Below the pieces are notes generated by a model, which worked only from the letters and a program-made list of their open reading frames with translations, did not search any database and was not told the origin of the DNA. From the NCBI GenBank assembly GCA_015490175.1, contig WFYJ01000063.1, positions 1 through 57,747 on the forward strand: 57,747 bases of DNA, given 5' to 3'. Position numbers and translations under genes: made by a program. Shown here in pieces: positions 42,677 to 51,717 of the stretch. How positions within the stretch are numbered: position 1 is the first letter of the stretch; each line of letters opens with the position of its first letter. The stretch is from Saprospiraceae bacterium (GTDB lineage: Bacteria > Bacteroidota > Bacteroidia > Chitinophagales > Saprospiraceae).

Positions 42677-45604
42677 TCAGAGCGTCTGCTTCACCTCTAC
42701 CACTTCGTAGCACTCGATCTCGTCGCCGACCTTGATGTCGTTGAAGTTCTTGATCGAGATACCGCATTCCATGCCGCTGCGCACTTCCTTGACGTCTTCC
42801 TTGAAGCGCTTGAGCGACAGTATTTCGCCGTGCTGACCTTCCTTGGTCGGATAGATCACGATGCCGTCGCGGATGACGCGCACATGGCCGTTGCGAATGA
42901 TCTTGCCGTCGGAGACGAAGCAACCGGCCACGGTGCCCACCTTGCTGATCTTGAAGATCTGGCGCACTTCGGCGGTGCCGAGGATCTGCTCTTCGCGCTT
43001 GGGCTCGAGCATGCCCTCGATAGCCGACTTGATCTCCTCGATGGCCTCGTAGATGATGGAGTACAGCTTGATCTGCACGCCTTCGCGTTCGGCCAGCTTG
43101 CGGGCGCCCACCGACGGACGCACCTGGAAGCCGACGATGATGGCGTCGGATGCCGAGGCGAGCAGCACATCGGACTCGGTGATCTGGCCCACGGCCTTGT
43201 GGATGACGTTGACCTGCACCGTCTCGTGCGAGAGCTTGAGCAAGCTGTCGGACAGGGCCTCCACCGAGCCATCCACGTCGGCCTTGACGATGAGGTTGAG
43301 CTCCTTGAAGGTGCCCAGCGCCAAGCGGCGGCCGATTTCGTCGAGACTGATGCGCTTCTGGGCGCGGGTGGCCTGCTCGCGCAGGATCTGGGCGCGGCGT
43401 GCCGCAATCTGGCGTGCTTCCTGCTCGCTGTCCACCACGCGGAAGCGCTCACCGGCCTGGGGTGCGCCATTGAGGCCGAGGACGGCCACGGGCTTTGCGG
43501 GGCCGGCTTCCTTGACGCGATTGCCCCACTCGTCGAACATGGCGCGCACCTTGCCCGAATACTGGCCGGCGACGATGGGATCGCCGACGTGGAGGGTGCC
43601 GTTCTGGATGAGCGTCTTGGCCACGTAGCCACGGCCTTTCTCGAGTGCGGCTTCGAGCACGGTGCCGATGGCCTTGCGCTTGGGATTGGCCTTGAGTTCG
43701 AGCAGATCGGCCACGAGCAGGACTTTTTCGAGCAACTCGTCCACGCCCTGGCCCGTCTTGGCCGAAATTTCCTGGCACTGGTATTCGCCGCCCCAGTCTT
43801 CGACGAGGATGTTCATCGAGGCCAGCTCCTGCTTGATCTTTTCGGGGTTGGCGCCCGGCTTGTCGATCTTGTTGATGGCAAAGATCATGGGCACGCCGGC
43901 AGCCTGGGCGTGGCTGATGGCCTCGCGCGTCTGCGGCATGATGCTGTCGTCGGCAGCGATGATGATGATGGCAATGTCGGTCACCTTGGCACCACGGGCA
44001 CGCATGGCCGTAAAGGCTTCGTGACCCGGCGTGTCGAGAAAGGTGATGCGTCGCTGGTCTTCACCAACTACCACCTCGTAGGCACCGATGTGCTGGGTGA
44101 TGCCGCCGGCCTCGCGCGCGGCCACATTGGTATTGCGGATGTAGTCGAGCAGCGTGGTCTTGCCGTGGTCGACGTGGCCCATCACCGTGACGATGGGTGC
44201 GCGCGGCACGAGATCTTCGGGGTTGTCCACCTCCTCGACCTCTTCCTCTTCGGCTTCTTCCACATCGATGAACTTCACCTCCTTGCCGTACTCCGAAGCC
44301 ACCAGTTCGATCAATTCGGCGTCGAGGCGCTGGTTGATCGAAACGATTACGCCGAGGTTCATGCAGGTGGTGATGATCTCAGTGGGCGAGACGTCGAGCA
44401 GGTTGGCCAACTCTTGCACCGAAACGAACTCCGTCACTTCGAGTACGCTGTCCTCGGTAGCCTGTTCCATTTCGAGCAGCTCCTGCTTTTCGCGGGCACG
44501 CTCGCGGTGGGCACGACGCAGGCGCTGGCGCTTCTTCTTGCCTTCGCCCGACAGGCGTGCCATCGTCTCCTTGATCTTTTCTTCAATTTCTTTCTGCGTC
44601 ACCTCCGACTCTTCGCCCCGCTTGCGGCCCCGGCGCTTGCGGCGCTCCTTGGGCGCTGTGCCTGATTCTGCCTCCACCTTCTTGCGCTTGCGGCGGCGGC
44701 GGCGCTTGCCGGGCGCATCATCATCGGACGAAGCGACCGGCTTGGCCTTTTTCGATTCTTTTTTCCTGGGCTTCTTGTCTTCCACATCGATCTTGCCCAG
44801 GATCTTCAAACCGCGCAGCTCGGGCGTCTTGGCACGGATGACGGTGTCCTCCTTGCTTCCCGTATTGCTATCAGAGGGCGCCGACTCACCTGTCGGCGCT
44901 TCTTTTGCGGCCGGCCCGGCTGCTGCCGGCGTCTCGGCGGGCTGGTCGGGTTGCGCCGGTGCCTGGTCGCTTTCGGCAGCGGGAGCGGACGGCGCTTCCG
45001 GAGATTCTGCAACGGGCGCTCTCTCCTTCTTCGGCGTGGTTTCTTCGGTTGCGGGCGGCGAAGCAGGTTGCTCAGCCTCAACAGCAGGCTGCTCTTCTTC
45101 CTTTTTTTTCTTGCTTTTTCCGGATTTGGTGGCCTTGTCCAGATCAATCTTGCCCAGCACTTTCAAGCCAATCTTGGGCTTGTCTTCCTCTGCTTCGGGC
45201 GCAGGGGTTTCGGCAGCCGCCGGCTCCTGCGGCTGTTCGGGTGCGACGGGTGCGGCAGGTCGGATTTTGGCTGCGGGCACCACCTCTTCTTTCACACCAG
45301 GCTCAGCAGTGGCCTTCTTCTTCGTGAGCGTCAGCTCACCTGGCGTAGCAAACGTGAGCGTTGGCTTTTTCTCCGGCTCGCTTGCCTTCTTGGTCAACGG
45401 GCGGGTGCCAATAACCAGTTGGTCCGCCTGCTCTTTGGTGGCACGCGACTTCTGGAATTGGGCCAGCAGCTTCGCTTCCATTTCCTCCGTAATCTTGGTG
45501 GTGGGTTTGTTTTCGATCTCAAACCCTTGCTCCTGGAGGAATTCCACGATGGTGCTGGTCCCGACGTTGAGTTCCTTTGCTACTTTTGCTAACCTTTTCG
45601 CCAT
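42677..45604 (-). CDS. infB: Translation initiation factor IF-2
   Basis: This GTPase positions initiator tRNA and joins the subunits. From ATG 45604 ([13 protein letters not shown], an IF2-N start) it is 975 residues. A long, charged, Ala/Pro/Glu/Lys-rich linker fills about residues 45-400, as is common in Bacteroidota. The G domain begins with GHVDHGKTT near residue 476, followed by DTPGHEAF and NKIDKPGA. The C-terminal domains end in KQTL. It is 444 bp downstream of nusA and has its own -7 box. Confidence 0.96.
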   Translation of the reverse strand: MAKRLAKVAKELNVGTSTIVEFLQEQGFEIENKPTTKITEEMEAKLLAQFQKSRATKEQADQLVIGTRPLTKKASEPEKKPTLTFATPGELTLTKKKATAEPGVKEEVVPAAKIRPAAPVAPEQPQEPAAAETPAPEAEEDKPKIGLKVLGKIDLDKATKSGKSKKKKEEEQPAVEAEQPASPPATEETTPKKERAPVAESPEAPSAPAAESDQAPAQPDQPAETPAAAGPAAKEAPTGESAPSDSNTGSKEDTVIRAKTPELRGLKILGKIDVEDKKPRKKESKKAKPVASSDDDAPGKRRRRRKRKKVEAESGTAPKERRKRRGRKRGEESEVTQKEIEEKIKETMARLSGEGKKKRQRLRRAHRERAREKQELLEMEQATEDSVLEVTEFVSVQELANLLDVSPTEIITTCMNLGVIVSINQRLDAELIELVASEYGKEVKFIDVEEAEEEEVEEVDNPEDLVPRAPIVTVMGHVDHGKTTLLDYIRNTNVAAREAGGITQHIGAYEVVVGEDQRRITFLDTPGHEAFTAMRARGAKVTDIAIIIIAADDSIMPQTREAISHAQAAGVPMIFAINKIDKPGANPEKIKQELASMNILVEDWGGEYQCQEISAKTGQGVDELLEKVLLVADLLELKANPKRKAIGTVLEAALEKGRGYVAKTLIQNGTLHVGDPIVAGQYSGKVRAMFDEWGNRVKEAGPAKPVAVLGLNGAPQAGERFRVVDSEQEARQIAARRAQILREQATRAQKRISLDEIGRRLALGTFKELNLIVKADVDGSVEALSDSLLKLSHETVQVNVIHKAVGQITESDVLLASASDAIIVGFQVRPSVGARKLAEREGVQIKLYSIIYEAIEEIKSAIEGMLEPKREEQILGTAEVRQIFKISKVGTVAGCFVSDGKIIRNGHVRVIRDGIVIYPTKEGQHGEILSLKRFKEDVKEVRSGMECGISIKNFNDIKVGDEIECYEVVEVKQTL

Positions 45605-45890
45605 TAAGTTTTCTGTCAATTTTTATTTGCCCATGCGCGCCCTCGGGGGCGGACACGGCTGCGGTCACTTGATTGCATTCCAATTACCCGGGAAGTCAGC
45701 TCTTTCGTCGTCTTTCGCGTAGCTCTGCTTGCCGGCATCGTGCTTTTTGGAGTAGCAGGTGGTGGTGCTGTGAGGTGCAGCCAGGAGCCGACAAGATGAT
45801 TACAGTAATTTCAATGCGCTGAAGATGCAATTGTTCGCATCGCTTCTCGCCGGAACCGTCATAGCGCCTCGTTCCGGCCGTGCAAAGATA
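45605..45890 (-). promoter_or_regulatory. infB promoter and long leader
   Basis: A minus-strand TATCTTTG (45883-45890) would start transcription near 45876, giving a leader of about 270 bases. The inverted repeat GCCGGAAC/GTTCCGGC (45850-45857 with 45870-45877) falls at the very 5' end of that RNA. No open frame in the leader looks coding. No -33 TTG is seen, so the promoter is moderately supported. Confidence 0.5.
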
Positions 45891-45993
45891 GGTAAAAAAA
45901 GCGCGTGAAGCATTCGCTATCCCTTCGGGCCGACACAAAGCAAAAAGCCACAATCGCCGGCCCGACCGCTCTGGACGGATCACCTCACACACA

Positions 45994-46027
45994 GATGGAC
46001 AGCCGACGAAAGGTCGGGCTGTCCATC
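45994..46027 (-). terminator. Long hairpin between nusA and infB
   Basis: GATGGACAGCC (45994-46004) pairs with GGCTGTCCATC (46017-46027). Pairing continues inward (GAC with GTC, one bulged G) to a GAAAG loop, about 14 bp in all. It begins 22 bp after the nusA stop on the minus strand. There is no T tract, so it may slow or stabilise RNA rather than terminate. Confidence 0.6.
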
Positions 46028-46048
46028 CGGGCATGAGGGCGCGTCGCC

Positions 46049-47299
46049 TTATTCGGTTTCTTCTTCAAACTCTTCGCGCAAGATGCGCAGTACTTCCTCG
46101 ACCGTCTCCTCTTCCAGGTCGGTGCGACGCACGAGCTCTTCCTTGCTCAGATCCAGCACGTTGCGCGCCGTGTCGCAACCAATGGCCTTGAGGCGGTCAA
46201 TAATCCACTCCTCGATCTCATCTGCAAATTCGTCCAGATCGACATCGTCGAGTTCGTATTCGTCCTGCACGCGGTACACGTCAATTTCGTAGCCGGTGAG
46301 GCGGCTGGCCAGCTTGATGTTGGTACCGCCTTTACCGATGGCCAGCGACACCTGGTCGGGTTCGAGGTAAACCGAAGCGCGTCGGTTTTCTTCGTCCAGC
46401 TCGATGGAGCTGACCTTGGCCGGCGTCAGTGCGCGCTGGATAAACAGCTTGTCGTTGGTCGTATAGGGGATGACATCGATGTTTTCGTTGTGCAGCTCCC
46501 GCACGATGCCATGGATGCGCGAGCCTTTCATACCCACGCAGGCGCCCACGGGGTCGATGCGGTCGTCGTAGGATTCGACGGCTACCTTGGCGCGTTCGCC
46601 GGGGATGCGCACCACCGCCTTGATGGCAATGAGGCCGTCTTCGATTTCGGGCACTTCCTGCTCCATGAGTCGCTCGAGGAACATCTCGTCGGTACGCGAC
46701 ACGATGACCACCGGCGTGTTGTTTTTCATCTCGACCTTCTTGATCACCCCGCGCACCATGTCGCCCTTGCGGAAATAGTCGCGGCGCAGGCATTCGCTGC
46801 GCGGCAGCAGCAGCTCGTGCCCGGTGGCATCGTCGATGATGAGCACATCGCGTTTCATGATCTGGCTCACCTCGCCGACCACCAGGTCGCCCACGCGATC
46901 GACGTAGCGCTTGTAGATCTCGTCTTTCTCCAGCTCCATGATGCGTGAGATGAGCGTCTGACGGGCAGCCTGAATGGCCCGACGACCGAAGTCTTCGAGG
47001 CGCAACTGCTCGTAGCACTCTTCCCCGATCTCGTAGTCTTCTTCGATGGCTTTGGCTTCCGAGATGGAGATCTGGGTGCGATCGTCCATCACCTCGCCAT
47101 CGGGCACGATTTCGCGCACCCGCCACAGTTCGAGGTCGCCCTGCTGCGGGTTCACGATCACGTTGAAGTTTTCATCCGAACCGTACTTCTTCCGGATGAG
47201 CGTGCGGAACACGTCTTCCAGCACGCGGACCATCGTCGGCCGGTCGATGTTTTTGTTGTTGCCGAACTCCTTGAAGATTTCAGCCAGGTTGATATTCAT
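46049..47299 (-). CDS. nusA: Transcription termination/antitermination factor NusA
   Basis: The 416-residue protein has the N-terminal polymerase-binding domain, an S1 domain (VGEVSQIMKRDVLII region), and two KH domains marked by GACVGMKGSRI and AIGKGGTNIKLA. The C-terminal acidic region (LEEETVEEVLRILREEFEEETE, split by family) replaces the repeat domains of the E. coli protein. It follows rimP in order but is separated from it by 522 bp of repeats. Confidence 0.95.
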   Translation of the reverse strand: MNINLAEIFKEFGNNKNIDRPTMVRVLEDVFRTLIRKKYGSDENFNVIVNPQQGDLELWRVREIVPDGEVMDDRTQISISEAKAIEEDYEIGEECYEQLRLEDFGRRAIQAARQTLISRIMELEKDEIYKRYVDRVGDLVVGEVSQIMKRDVLIIDDATGHELLLPRSECLRRDYFRKGDMVRGVIKKVEMKNNTPVVIVSRTDEMFLERLMEQEVPEIEDGLIAIKAVVRIPGERAKVAVESYDDRIDPVGACVGMKGSRIHGIVRELHNENIDVIPYTTNDKLFIQRALTPAKVSSIELDEENRRASVYLEPDQVSLAIGKGGTNIKLASRLTGYEIDVYRVQDEYELDDVDLDEFADEIEEWIIDRLKAIGCDTARNVLDLSKEELVRRTDLEEETVEEVLRILREEFEEETE

Positions 47300-47315
47300 A
47301 TCTATATTCTGAGTT

Positions 47316-47680
47316 TAGAGTTTACAACTTGAAAGTGTTGAGGGTTGAGCGTGTAGGGTTGAGCGTTTTTGTCTTGACTATAAAGTCCTTGGTCAAATCC
47401 TCGGTTCCTCATCCTTCAAACCGCAGCTTTCAGCCGCAGAGGGGCGCAGCTTGTACGCAGTTTTCTTTCAACTCTATGAAAATCAGTGCATGCTCAGCGA
47501 ACTCTGTGTAACTGAATGATCTTTCGGACTTTTTTCAGTAGGCTCAAATCCTGAGTCCCCTGAAAAAACCCAAAATCTCACGCAACAGCCTGCCCCCGGC
47601 GAGCCGGGGCAGGCTCCGACCAAAGTCGGGGACGCAACAGCTTGTCCCGACCAAAGTCGGGGACGCAACGATTCGCAATG
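47316..47680 (-). repeat. Dispersed intergenic repeat, copy C, with flanking hairpins
   Basis: Read on the minus strand, 47481-47316 contains the same ordered blocks as copies A and B: AAAACTGCG, CTGCGGCTGAAAGCTGCGG, GGATGAGGAACCGA, GATTTGAC, then CTCAACCCT tracts and AAACTCTAAACTC. Its end is only 17 bp from the nusA ATG. At 47587-47670 it is joined by an AGCCTGCCCC hairpin and by two 23-bp repeats (47616-47638 and 47647-47669) each holding CCGAC-CAAA-GTCGG. Confidence 0.75.
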
Positions 47681-47785
47681 TGTTTTTTGTTTTAATTCAG
47701 CTTGTTATTTATGGTGTTACGCGTCACGCGTTACGATGTCACGCCGTCACGCCGTTACGGACTTTTTTCAGTAGGCTCAAATCCT
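47525..47785. repeat. Exact 28-bp direct repeat and GTTACG/GTCACG tandem block
   Basis: The 28 bases at 47525-47552 (CGGACTTTTTTCAGTAGGCT...) recur exactly at 47758-47785. Between them, 47715-47760 is built of alternating GTTACG and GTCACG units. After the second copy, TCCTCGGTTCCTCA matches part of the core of repeats A to C in inverse orientation. Confidence 0.85.
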
Positions 47786-47821
47786 CGGTTCCTCAGCCGA
47801 ACGGACTTTTCCCTCTGAGGT

Positions 47822-48313
47822 TCAGAACCGGATCAGCACTCTGGCCTGCCCGATCCGGTCGAAGGGCACCTCTCGCGGCACCCTGACCATGCGCGGCTTT
47901 TTTCTTTTGCCGGAAGGCTGCTCTTGGGGCACTTCCACTTCGAGGGTCAGGCCCTGGTCGTCCACCTGCAGCAGTTTGCCTTCGAGGCGCTCTCCGCCTT
48001 CGAGCTTCAGCTCGAGCCAGCGCCCTACGTGCTTGGGATACTGGCGGGGCAGGCTGAGCGGCCGCGACGCTCCGGGCGACGACACTTCCAGCACGTACTT
48101 TTCACCTGCCCAGCCGCTTTCGTCGAGGTGATGCTCGAGGTAGCGGCTGATGCGCGTACACTTCTCCAGGGTGATGCCGGTGTCGGAATCGAGGTACACC
48201 TCGATGCGATTGCCCGGCAGCACCTTGATTTCCAGCAGGAAGCAGTCGGCAAAATCTGCCTCGGCAAATTTTGCGGCAAGCAAATCCTCCAGTCTGTTGA
48301 TCAATTGCTCCAT
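47822..48313 (-). CDS. rimP: Ribosome maturation factor RimP
   Basis: RimP helps assemble the 30S subunit. The 163-residue protein has the N-terminal alpha/beta domain (FLLEIKVLPGNRIEVYLDSD, with SRYLEHHLDE) and the ...YVLEVSSPGASRPL motif of the family. The C-terminal SH3-like domain is basic (SGKRKKPRMVR). The ATG at 48313 gives the normal start. Upstream on the same strand are a terminator-like hairpin and a -7 box. A GGAA-loop variant of the iterated word lies at 47906-47918. Confidence 0.92.
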   Translation of the reverse strand: MEQLINRLEDLLAAKFAEADFADCFLLEIKVLPGNRIEVYLDSDTGITLEKCTRISRYLEHHLDESGWAGEKYVLEVSSPGASRPLSLPRQYPKHVGRWLELKLEGGERLEGKLLQVDDQGLTLEVEVPQEQPSGKRKKPRMVRVPREVPFDRIGQARVLIRF

Positions 48314-48382
48314 CACTTTGCTTCCTTTTTGCTGCTGCGGCCTGGCTGCGCGCTTCTCCCTTCGTTTTTTGAGGGGGTGGTT

Positions 48383-48414
48383 AAAAAAAAGAGGGAACTT
48401 CCGTTCCCTCTTTT
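48383..48414 (-). terminator. Intrinsic terminator-like hairpin in front of rimP
   Basis: On the minus strand AAAAGAGGGAAC pairs perfectly with GTTCCCTCTTTT around GGAA and runs into eight T residues in total. It stands 69 bp before the rimP ATG and 24 bp after a minus-strand -7 box. It could terminate the upstream nucleotidyltransferase transcript, or act as an attenuator of rimP-nusA. Confidence 0.85.
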
Positions 48415-48437
48415 CGCGCGCTGCCTGGCAGGCGCCG

Positions 48438-48445
48438 CAAATATA
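48438..48445 (-). promoter_or_regulatory. -7 box upstream of the rimP leader hairpin
   Basis: TATATTTG on the minus strand matches TAnnTTTG exactly. A transcript from it would start near 48431 and meet the hairpin at 48414 almost at once. Confidence 0.45.
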
Positions 48446-48563
48446 GCAACTTTTCCAATCGCTTTGCAAACCAGGGCCTCGCGCGAAGAGTGCGCTGCTT
48501 GCACAGCATAAACGAAACAACCTCCGATGGCAAAAGTTCTGGCAAAGGAGCATCAGAAAAGGC

Positions 48564-49166
48564 TCAGCGGGCCTGGTCGAGCCACTTCAGGTCTTCAGGG
48601 GTATCGATCTCGACATGCCCTTTCGGGAAATGCACCTCCACCACCTGTGGCCACTGCCCGATCAGTTGGCGCGCGCCCCGCTCGCCGCTGCACTCGACCA
48701 GGAGGGGCAAGCGCGCGCGGCTGATCACCACGGGCACTCCGCTTCCCTGCGCATAGCGACAGATGACGGCATCGGGCCGATGGTGCCTGAAGGTGCGCCG
48801 CAACTCGTCGTAAAGACCGGTGGAAAGAAACACCTGATCACATACGCCGATCAGCAGGGCTGCCGGCTCGGGTTGCAGGCTCAGGCCCCAGCGCGCCGCC
48901 GCCGCGATCGAGGTGCCCATGCCCCGGGCGTGGTCAGGGTTGTGGATGAACTGAACGGGCAAGCCTGCCAGGGCCTGCATGACCCGTCCGGCCTCGTGCC
49001 CGACGACGACACCGACGGGGTGGTAGTCTGAAGCCAGCAGCTTGAGTAGCTGGCGCCGCACCAGCGGCACGCCGCCCACCGACAGCAACTGCTTGGGCTG
49101 TCCCAGTCGGCGCGACATGCCGGCTGCCAGCATGACCGCTGCGATATGATCGGAAGGTGGATTCAT
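48564..49166 (-). CDS. MobA-like nucleotidyltransferase (MocA type)
   Basis: This 200-residue protein starts with the NTP-transferase signature LAAGMSRRLGQPKQLL and has the GVCDQVF metal-site region, as in cytidylyl- and guanylyltransferases of molybdenum cofactor synthesis. No xanthine dehydrogenase or molybdopterin genes are nearby, so the exact substrate is open. It lies 37 bp downstream of hflX on the same strand and may be co-transcribed. Confidence 0.82.
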   Translation of the reverse strand: MNPPSDHIAAVMLAAGMSRRLGQPKQLLSVGGVPLVRRQLLKLLASDYHPVGVVVGHEAGRVMQALAGLPVQFIHNPDHARGMGTSIAAAARWGLSLQPEPAALLIGVCDQVFLSTGLYDELRRTFRHHRPDAVICRYAQGSGVPVVISRARLPLLVECSGERGARQLIGQWPQVVEVHFPKGHVEIDTPEDLKWLDQAR

Positions 49167-49203
49167 GACTCACGCGATGCGCTGCACCCCGACAACAAGG
49201 GGC

Positions 49204-50418
49204 TTACCATCTTCTGGCCTGGTAGGGATATCGAACGTGGTATTGGGCCTTCACCATGTCGAGCAGCCGACGGCGCAGCTCGTCCACGTTTTCGCCGGTG
49301 GCTGCAGAGATGAAGACGTTTTGCGCGCCATAGCGGCGCCCCAGTCCTTCGCGCAGCTCCCGCTCGATCTCGGCCCGCTCGGCCGGGGTGAGCAGCTCGT
49401 CGAAGTTGCGTTGGCGGTACAGGTCCATCTTGTTGAACACCATGAGGACGGGCTTTTCGGCGGCGCCCAGCTCCGAGAGCGTCTCCCGCACGGTGCCGAT
49501 GTGTTCTTCGAATGCCGGATGCGCCACATCGACCACGTGCATGAGGATATCGCTCTCGCGCACCTCGTCGAGCGTGCTCTTGAAGCTCTCGATGAGGTGG
49601 TGGGGCAGCTTGCGGATGAAGCCCACCGTGTCGGACAGCAGGAAAGGCACGCCATCGTACACCACCTTGCGCACGGTGGTGTCGAGCGTGGCGAAGAGCT
49701 TGTTTTCGGCAAAGACATCCGACTTGCTGAGGCGGTTCATGAGGGTGGACTTGCCCACGTTGGTGTAGCCCACCAGGGCCACGCGGATCAGCTCGCCGCG
49801 TTGCTTGCGGCGCGTGGCATTTTGCTGGTCGATTTTTTCGAGGCGCTTTTTGAGCATGGCGATCTTGTCGCGCACGATGCGGCGGTCGGTCTCGATCTCT
49901 TTCTCACCCGGCCCCCGCATGCCGATGCCGCCGCGCTGCCGCTCGAGGTGGGTCCACAGGCCGCGCAGGCGCGGCAAGAGGTACTGCATTTGCGCCAGCT
50001 CGACCTGGGTTTTTGCCTGGGCCGTCTGGGCCCTGCGGGCAAAAATGTCGAGGATGAGTGTGGAGCGATCCACGATCTTGCGCTTGAGGGTTTGCTCGAT
50101 GAGGCTGACCTGCTTGCCCGACAGGTCGTCGTCGAAGATGACGAGGTCGATGTCCGGATGGGCTTCGATGAATTGGCGGATCTCTTCGAGCTTGCCTTTG
50201 CCGATGAAGGTGCGCGGATCGGGATGGGGCAGCTTCTGCACGAAGCGCTTGACGGTGCGGGCGCCGGCCGTGAGGGCCAGAAACTCGAGTTCGTCGAGGT
50301 ATTCCTGCACCTGCATCTCGGTCTGGGTGCGCGTCACCAGGCCGACGAGCACGGCTTGCTCTTCGGATTTCCTTGCGCCTATTCGTTCCTTTTCGCCTAC
50401 GATCCAGTTGTTGCTCAT
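49204..50418 (-). CDS. hflX: Ribosome-associated GTPase HflX
   Basis: HflX splits stalled or heat-damaged ribosomes. From ATG 50418 it has 404 residues; an ATG 42 bases upstream is an alternative. The N-terminal HflX domain holds the RTFIGKGKLEEI block and the RGLWTHLERQRGGIGMRGPGE stretch (split by the family's glycine loop). The G domain has GYTNVGKST, DTVGFI and NKMD. It sits between the nucleotidyltransferase and an EnvC-like gene on the same strand. Confidence 0.94.
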   Translation of the reverse strand: MSNNWIVGEKERIGARKSEEQAVLVGLVTRTQTEMQVQEYLDELEFLALTAGARTVKRFVQKLPHPDPRTFIGKGKLEEIRQFIEAHPDIDLVIFDDDLSGKQVSLIEQTLKRKIVDRSTLILDIFARRAQTAQAKTQVELAQMQYLLPRLRGLWTHLERQRGGIGMRGPGEKEIETDRRIVRDKIAMLKKRLEKIDQQNATRRKQRGELIRVALVGYTNVGKSTLMNRLSKSDVFAENKLFATLDTTVRKVVYDGVPFLLSDTVGFIRKLPHHLIESFKSTLDEVRESDILMHVVDVAHPAFEEHIGTVRETLSELGAAEKPVLMVFNKMDLYRQRNFDELLTPAERAEIERELREGLGRRYGAQNVFISAATGENVDELRRRLLDMVKAQYHVRYPYQARRW

Positions 50419-50502
50419 GAAAATGTGTTGCGTTTTTCGCGTTTGATCAATCGGGTTCATACCCAAGCAGCACGCGCCGGAGTACCTGAAGGATGACTTG
50501 CC

Positions 50503-51717
50503 CTATCGCAGCCACTGCTCGGGGTTTTGTTTTTGCTTGCCGTGCCACAGTTCGAAGTGCAGCACCGAGGTCCCATTGGCGGGATCGATGGCCACGCGGC
50601 CCAGCACCTGCCCTGCCTTGACGGCCTGGTCCTTTTCCACTTCGACCTTTTCGAGGTTGGCATAGACGGTGAACCAGGCGCCATGGCTGATCAGTACCAT
50701 GTAGTTGTTGGCCGGCACGAAGCTGGTGGCCACCACTACGCCATCGTGCACGGCACGCACGGTGCCGCCCTTGACGGTGCGGATGTCGATGCCGTTGTTT
50801 TCTACGACGACCTGTGGCAGGGAGGGGTGCGGGTGTCGGCCAAAGGGCCGCACCACGGCGCCCTCTGCGGGCCAGGGCAGCCGCCCCTTGAGCTTGCCAA
50901 AAGCCATGCCCGAAGCATTTTCGGCTGCGGGCTTTTTCTCTTCCGCGCGACGCAGGCGCTCTTCGCGGCGCGTCATCTCTTCGCGGATGTAGGCCTCGAT
51001 GGCGTGGTTGAGCTTTTCGCGATCGCGGCGCTGCGTTTCGAGCTGGCGCAACAGGCGCGCCTCGTCGTTTTCGAGGTTGGCCAGCAGGGCTTCGTGCTCG
51101 CGCATCTCGTACTGCAGCAGCTGGGCCTGACGCTCGGCCTGCCGCAACAGGGCCTGCTTTTCGCGACGGCGCCGTTCGAGCTGTTGCATCTTCTGTGCCA
51201 GCGTCTGCCGGGTGGAAGCGATGAGCTCCGACTGCCGCTGCCGATAGTCTTCGTACTGACGCAGGTACTGCCAGCGCAGCACCAACTGGTTGAAGCTGGT
51301 GGCCGAGAACAGGAACAGCAGGTTGGAGTGCTGCAGTTTTTGCCGCCAGGCCAGCCGCAGCATGCGCGCGTATTCGTCCTTGAGTCGGTCGAGGTCGTCT
51401 TGCAAGGCATTGACCACGTCGGTGGTGCGCGCCAGTCGCTCTTCGATCAGTTCGAGCTCCTGGTGCAGGATGGCGATGAGCTCCTCGCGCTGCCGGATCT
51501 GCTGGCGCAGCGTGCTCACCTGCTCGAGCGTGGCGGCCTTGTTGGCACGCGTCTCTTCGAGGATCCTGCTGGTCTGGCGGATCTTCCTCTCCAGGGCCTT
51601 GCGCCTGGCCTCCAGCTCAGTGCGCGACTGGCCGGCCACCGCGGATGGCCACACACAGACCAGGACGAGCAGCCACACGGCGCTATTCCACCTTCGTATA
51701 ATGTTCCGGGATCTCAA
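50503..51717 (-). CDS. EnvC-like murein hydrolase activator with degenerate LytM domain
   Basis: A signal peptide (ending AVAGQ) precedes a long coiled coil (about residues 30-255) and a C-terminal LytM/M23 domain (about 285-404). Active LytM enzymes use HxxxD and HxH zinc ligands. Here those sites read NNGID, YANL and SVLHFEL, with asparagine, asparagine and leucine where ligand-region histidines would be expected. The domain is probably inactive and, like EnvC or NlpD, may activate an amidase at the division septum. Its start overlaps the lipoprotein gene upstream by 35 bp. Confidence 0.87.
   Translation of the reverse strand: MRSRNIIRRWNSAVWLLVLVCVWPSAVAGQSRTELEARRKALERKIRQTSRILEETRANKAATLEQVSTLRQQIRQREELIAILHQELELIEERLARTTDVVNALQDDLDRLKDEYARMLRLAWRQKLQHSNLLFLFSATSFNQLVLRWQYLRQYEDYRQRQSELIASTRQTLAQKMQQLERRRREKQALLRQAERQAQLLQYEMREHEALLANLENDEARLLRQLETQRRDREKLNHAIEAYIREEMTRREERLRRAEEKKPAAENASGMAFGKLKGRLPWPAEGAVVRPFGRHPHPSLPQVVVENNGIDIRTVKGGTVRAVHDGVVVATSFVPANNYMVLISHGAWFTVYANLEKVEVEKDQAVKAGQVLGRVAIDPANGTSVLHFELWHGKQKQNPEQWLR

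Noticed and set aside
42278-44665. A 795-codon plus-strand open frame across infB
   Set aside because: It is the antisense of IF-2, whose domains are unmistakable on the other strand. GC-rich codon use keeps such frames open, as also seen opposite accC, the ABC exporter, rpoB and rpoC.
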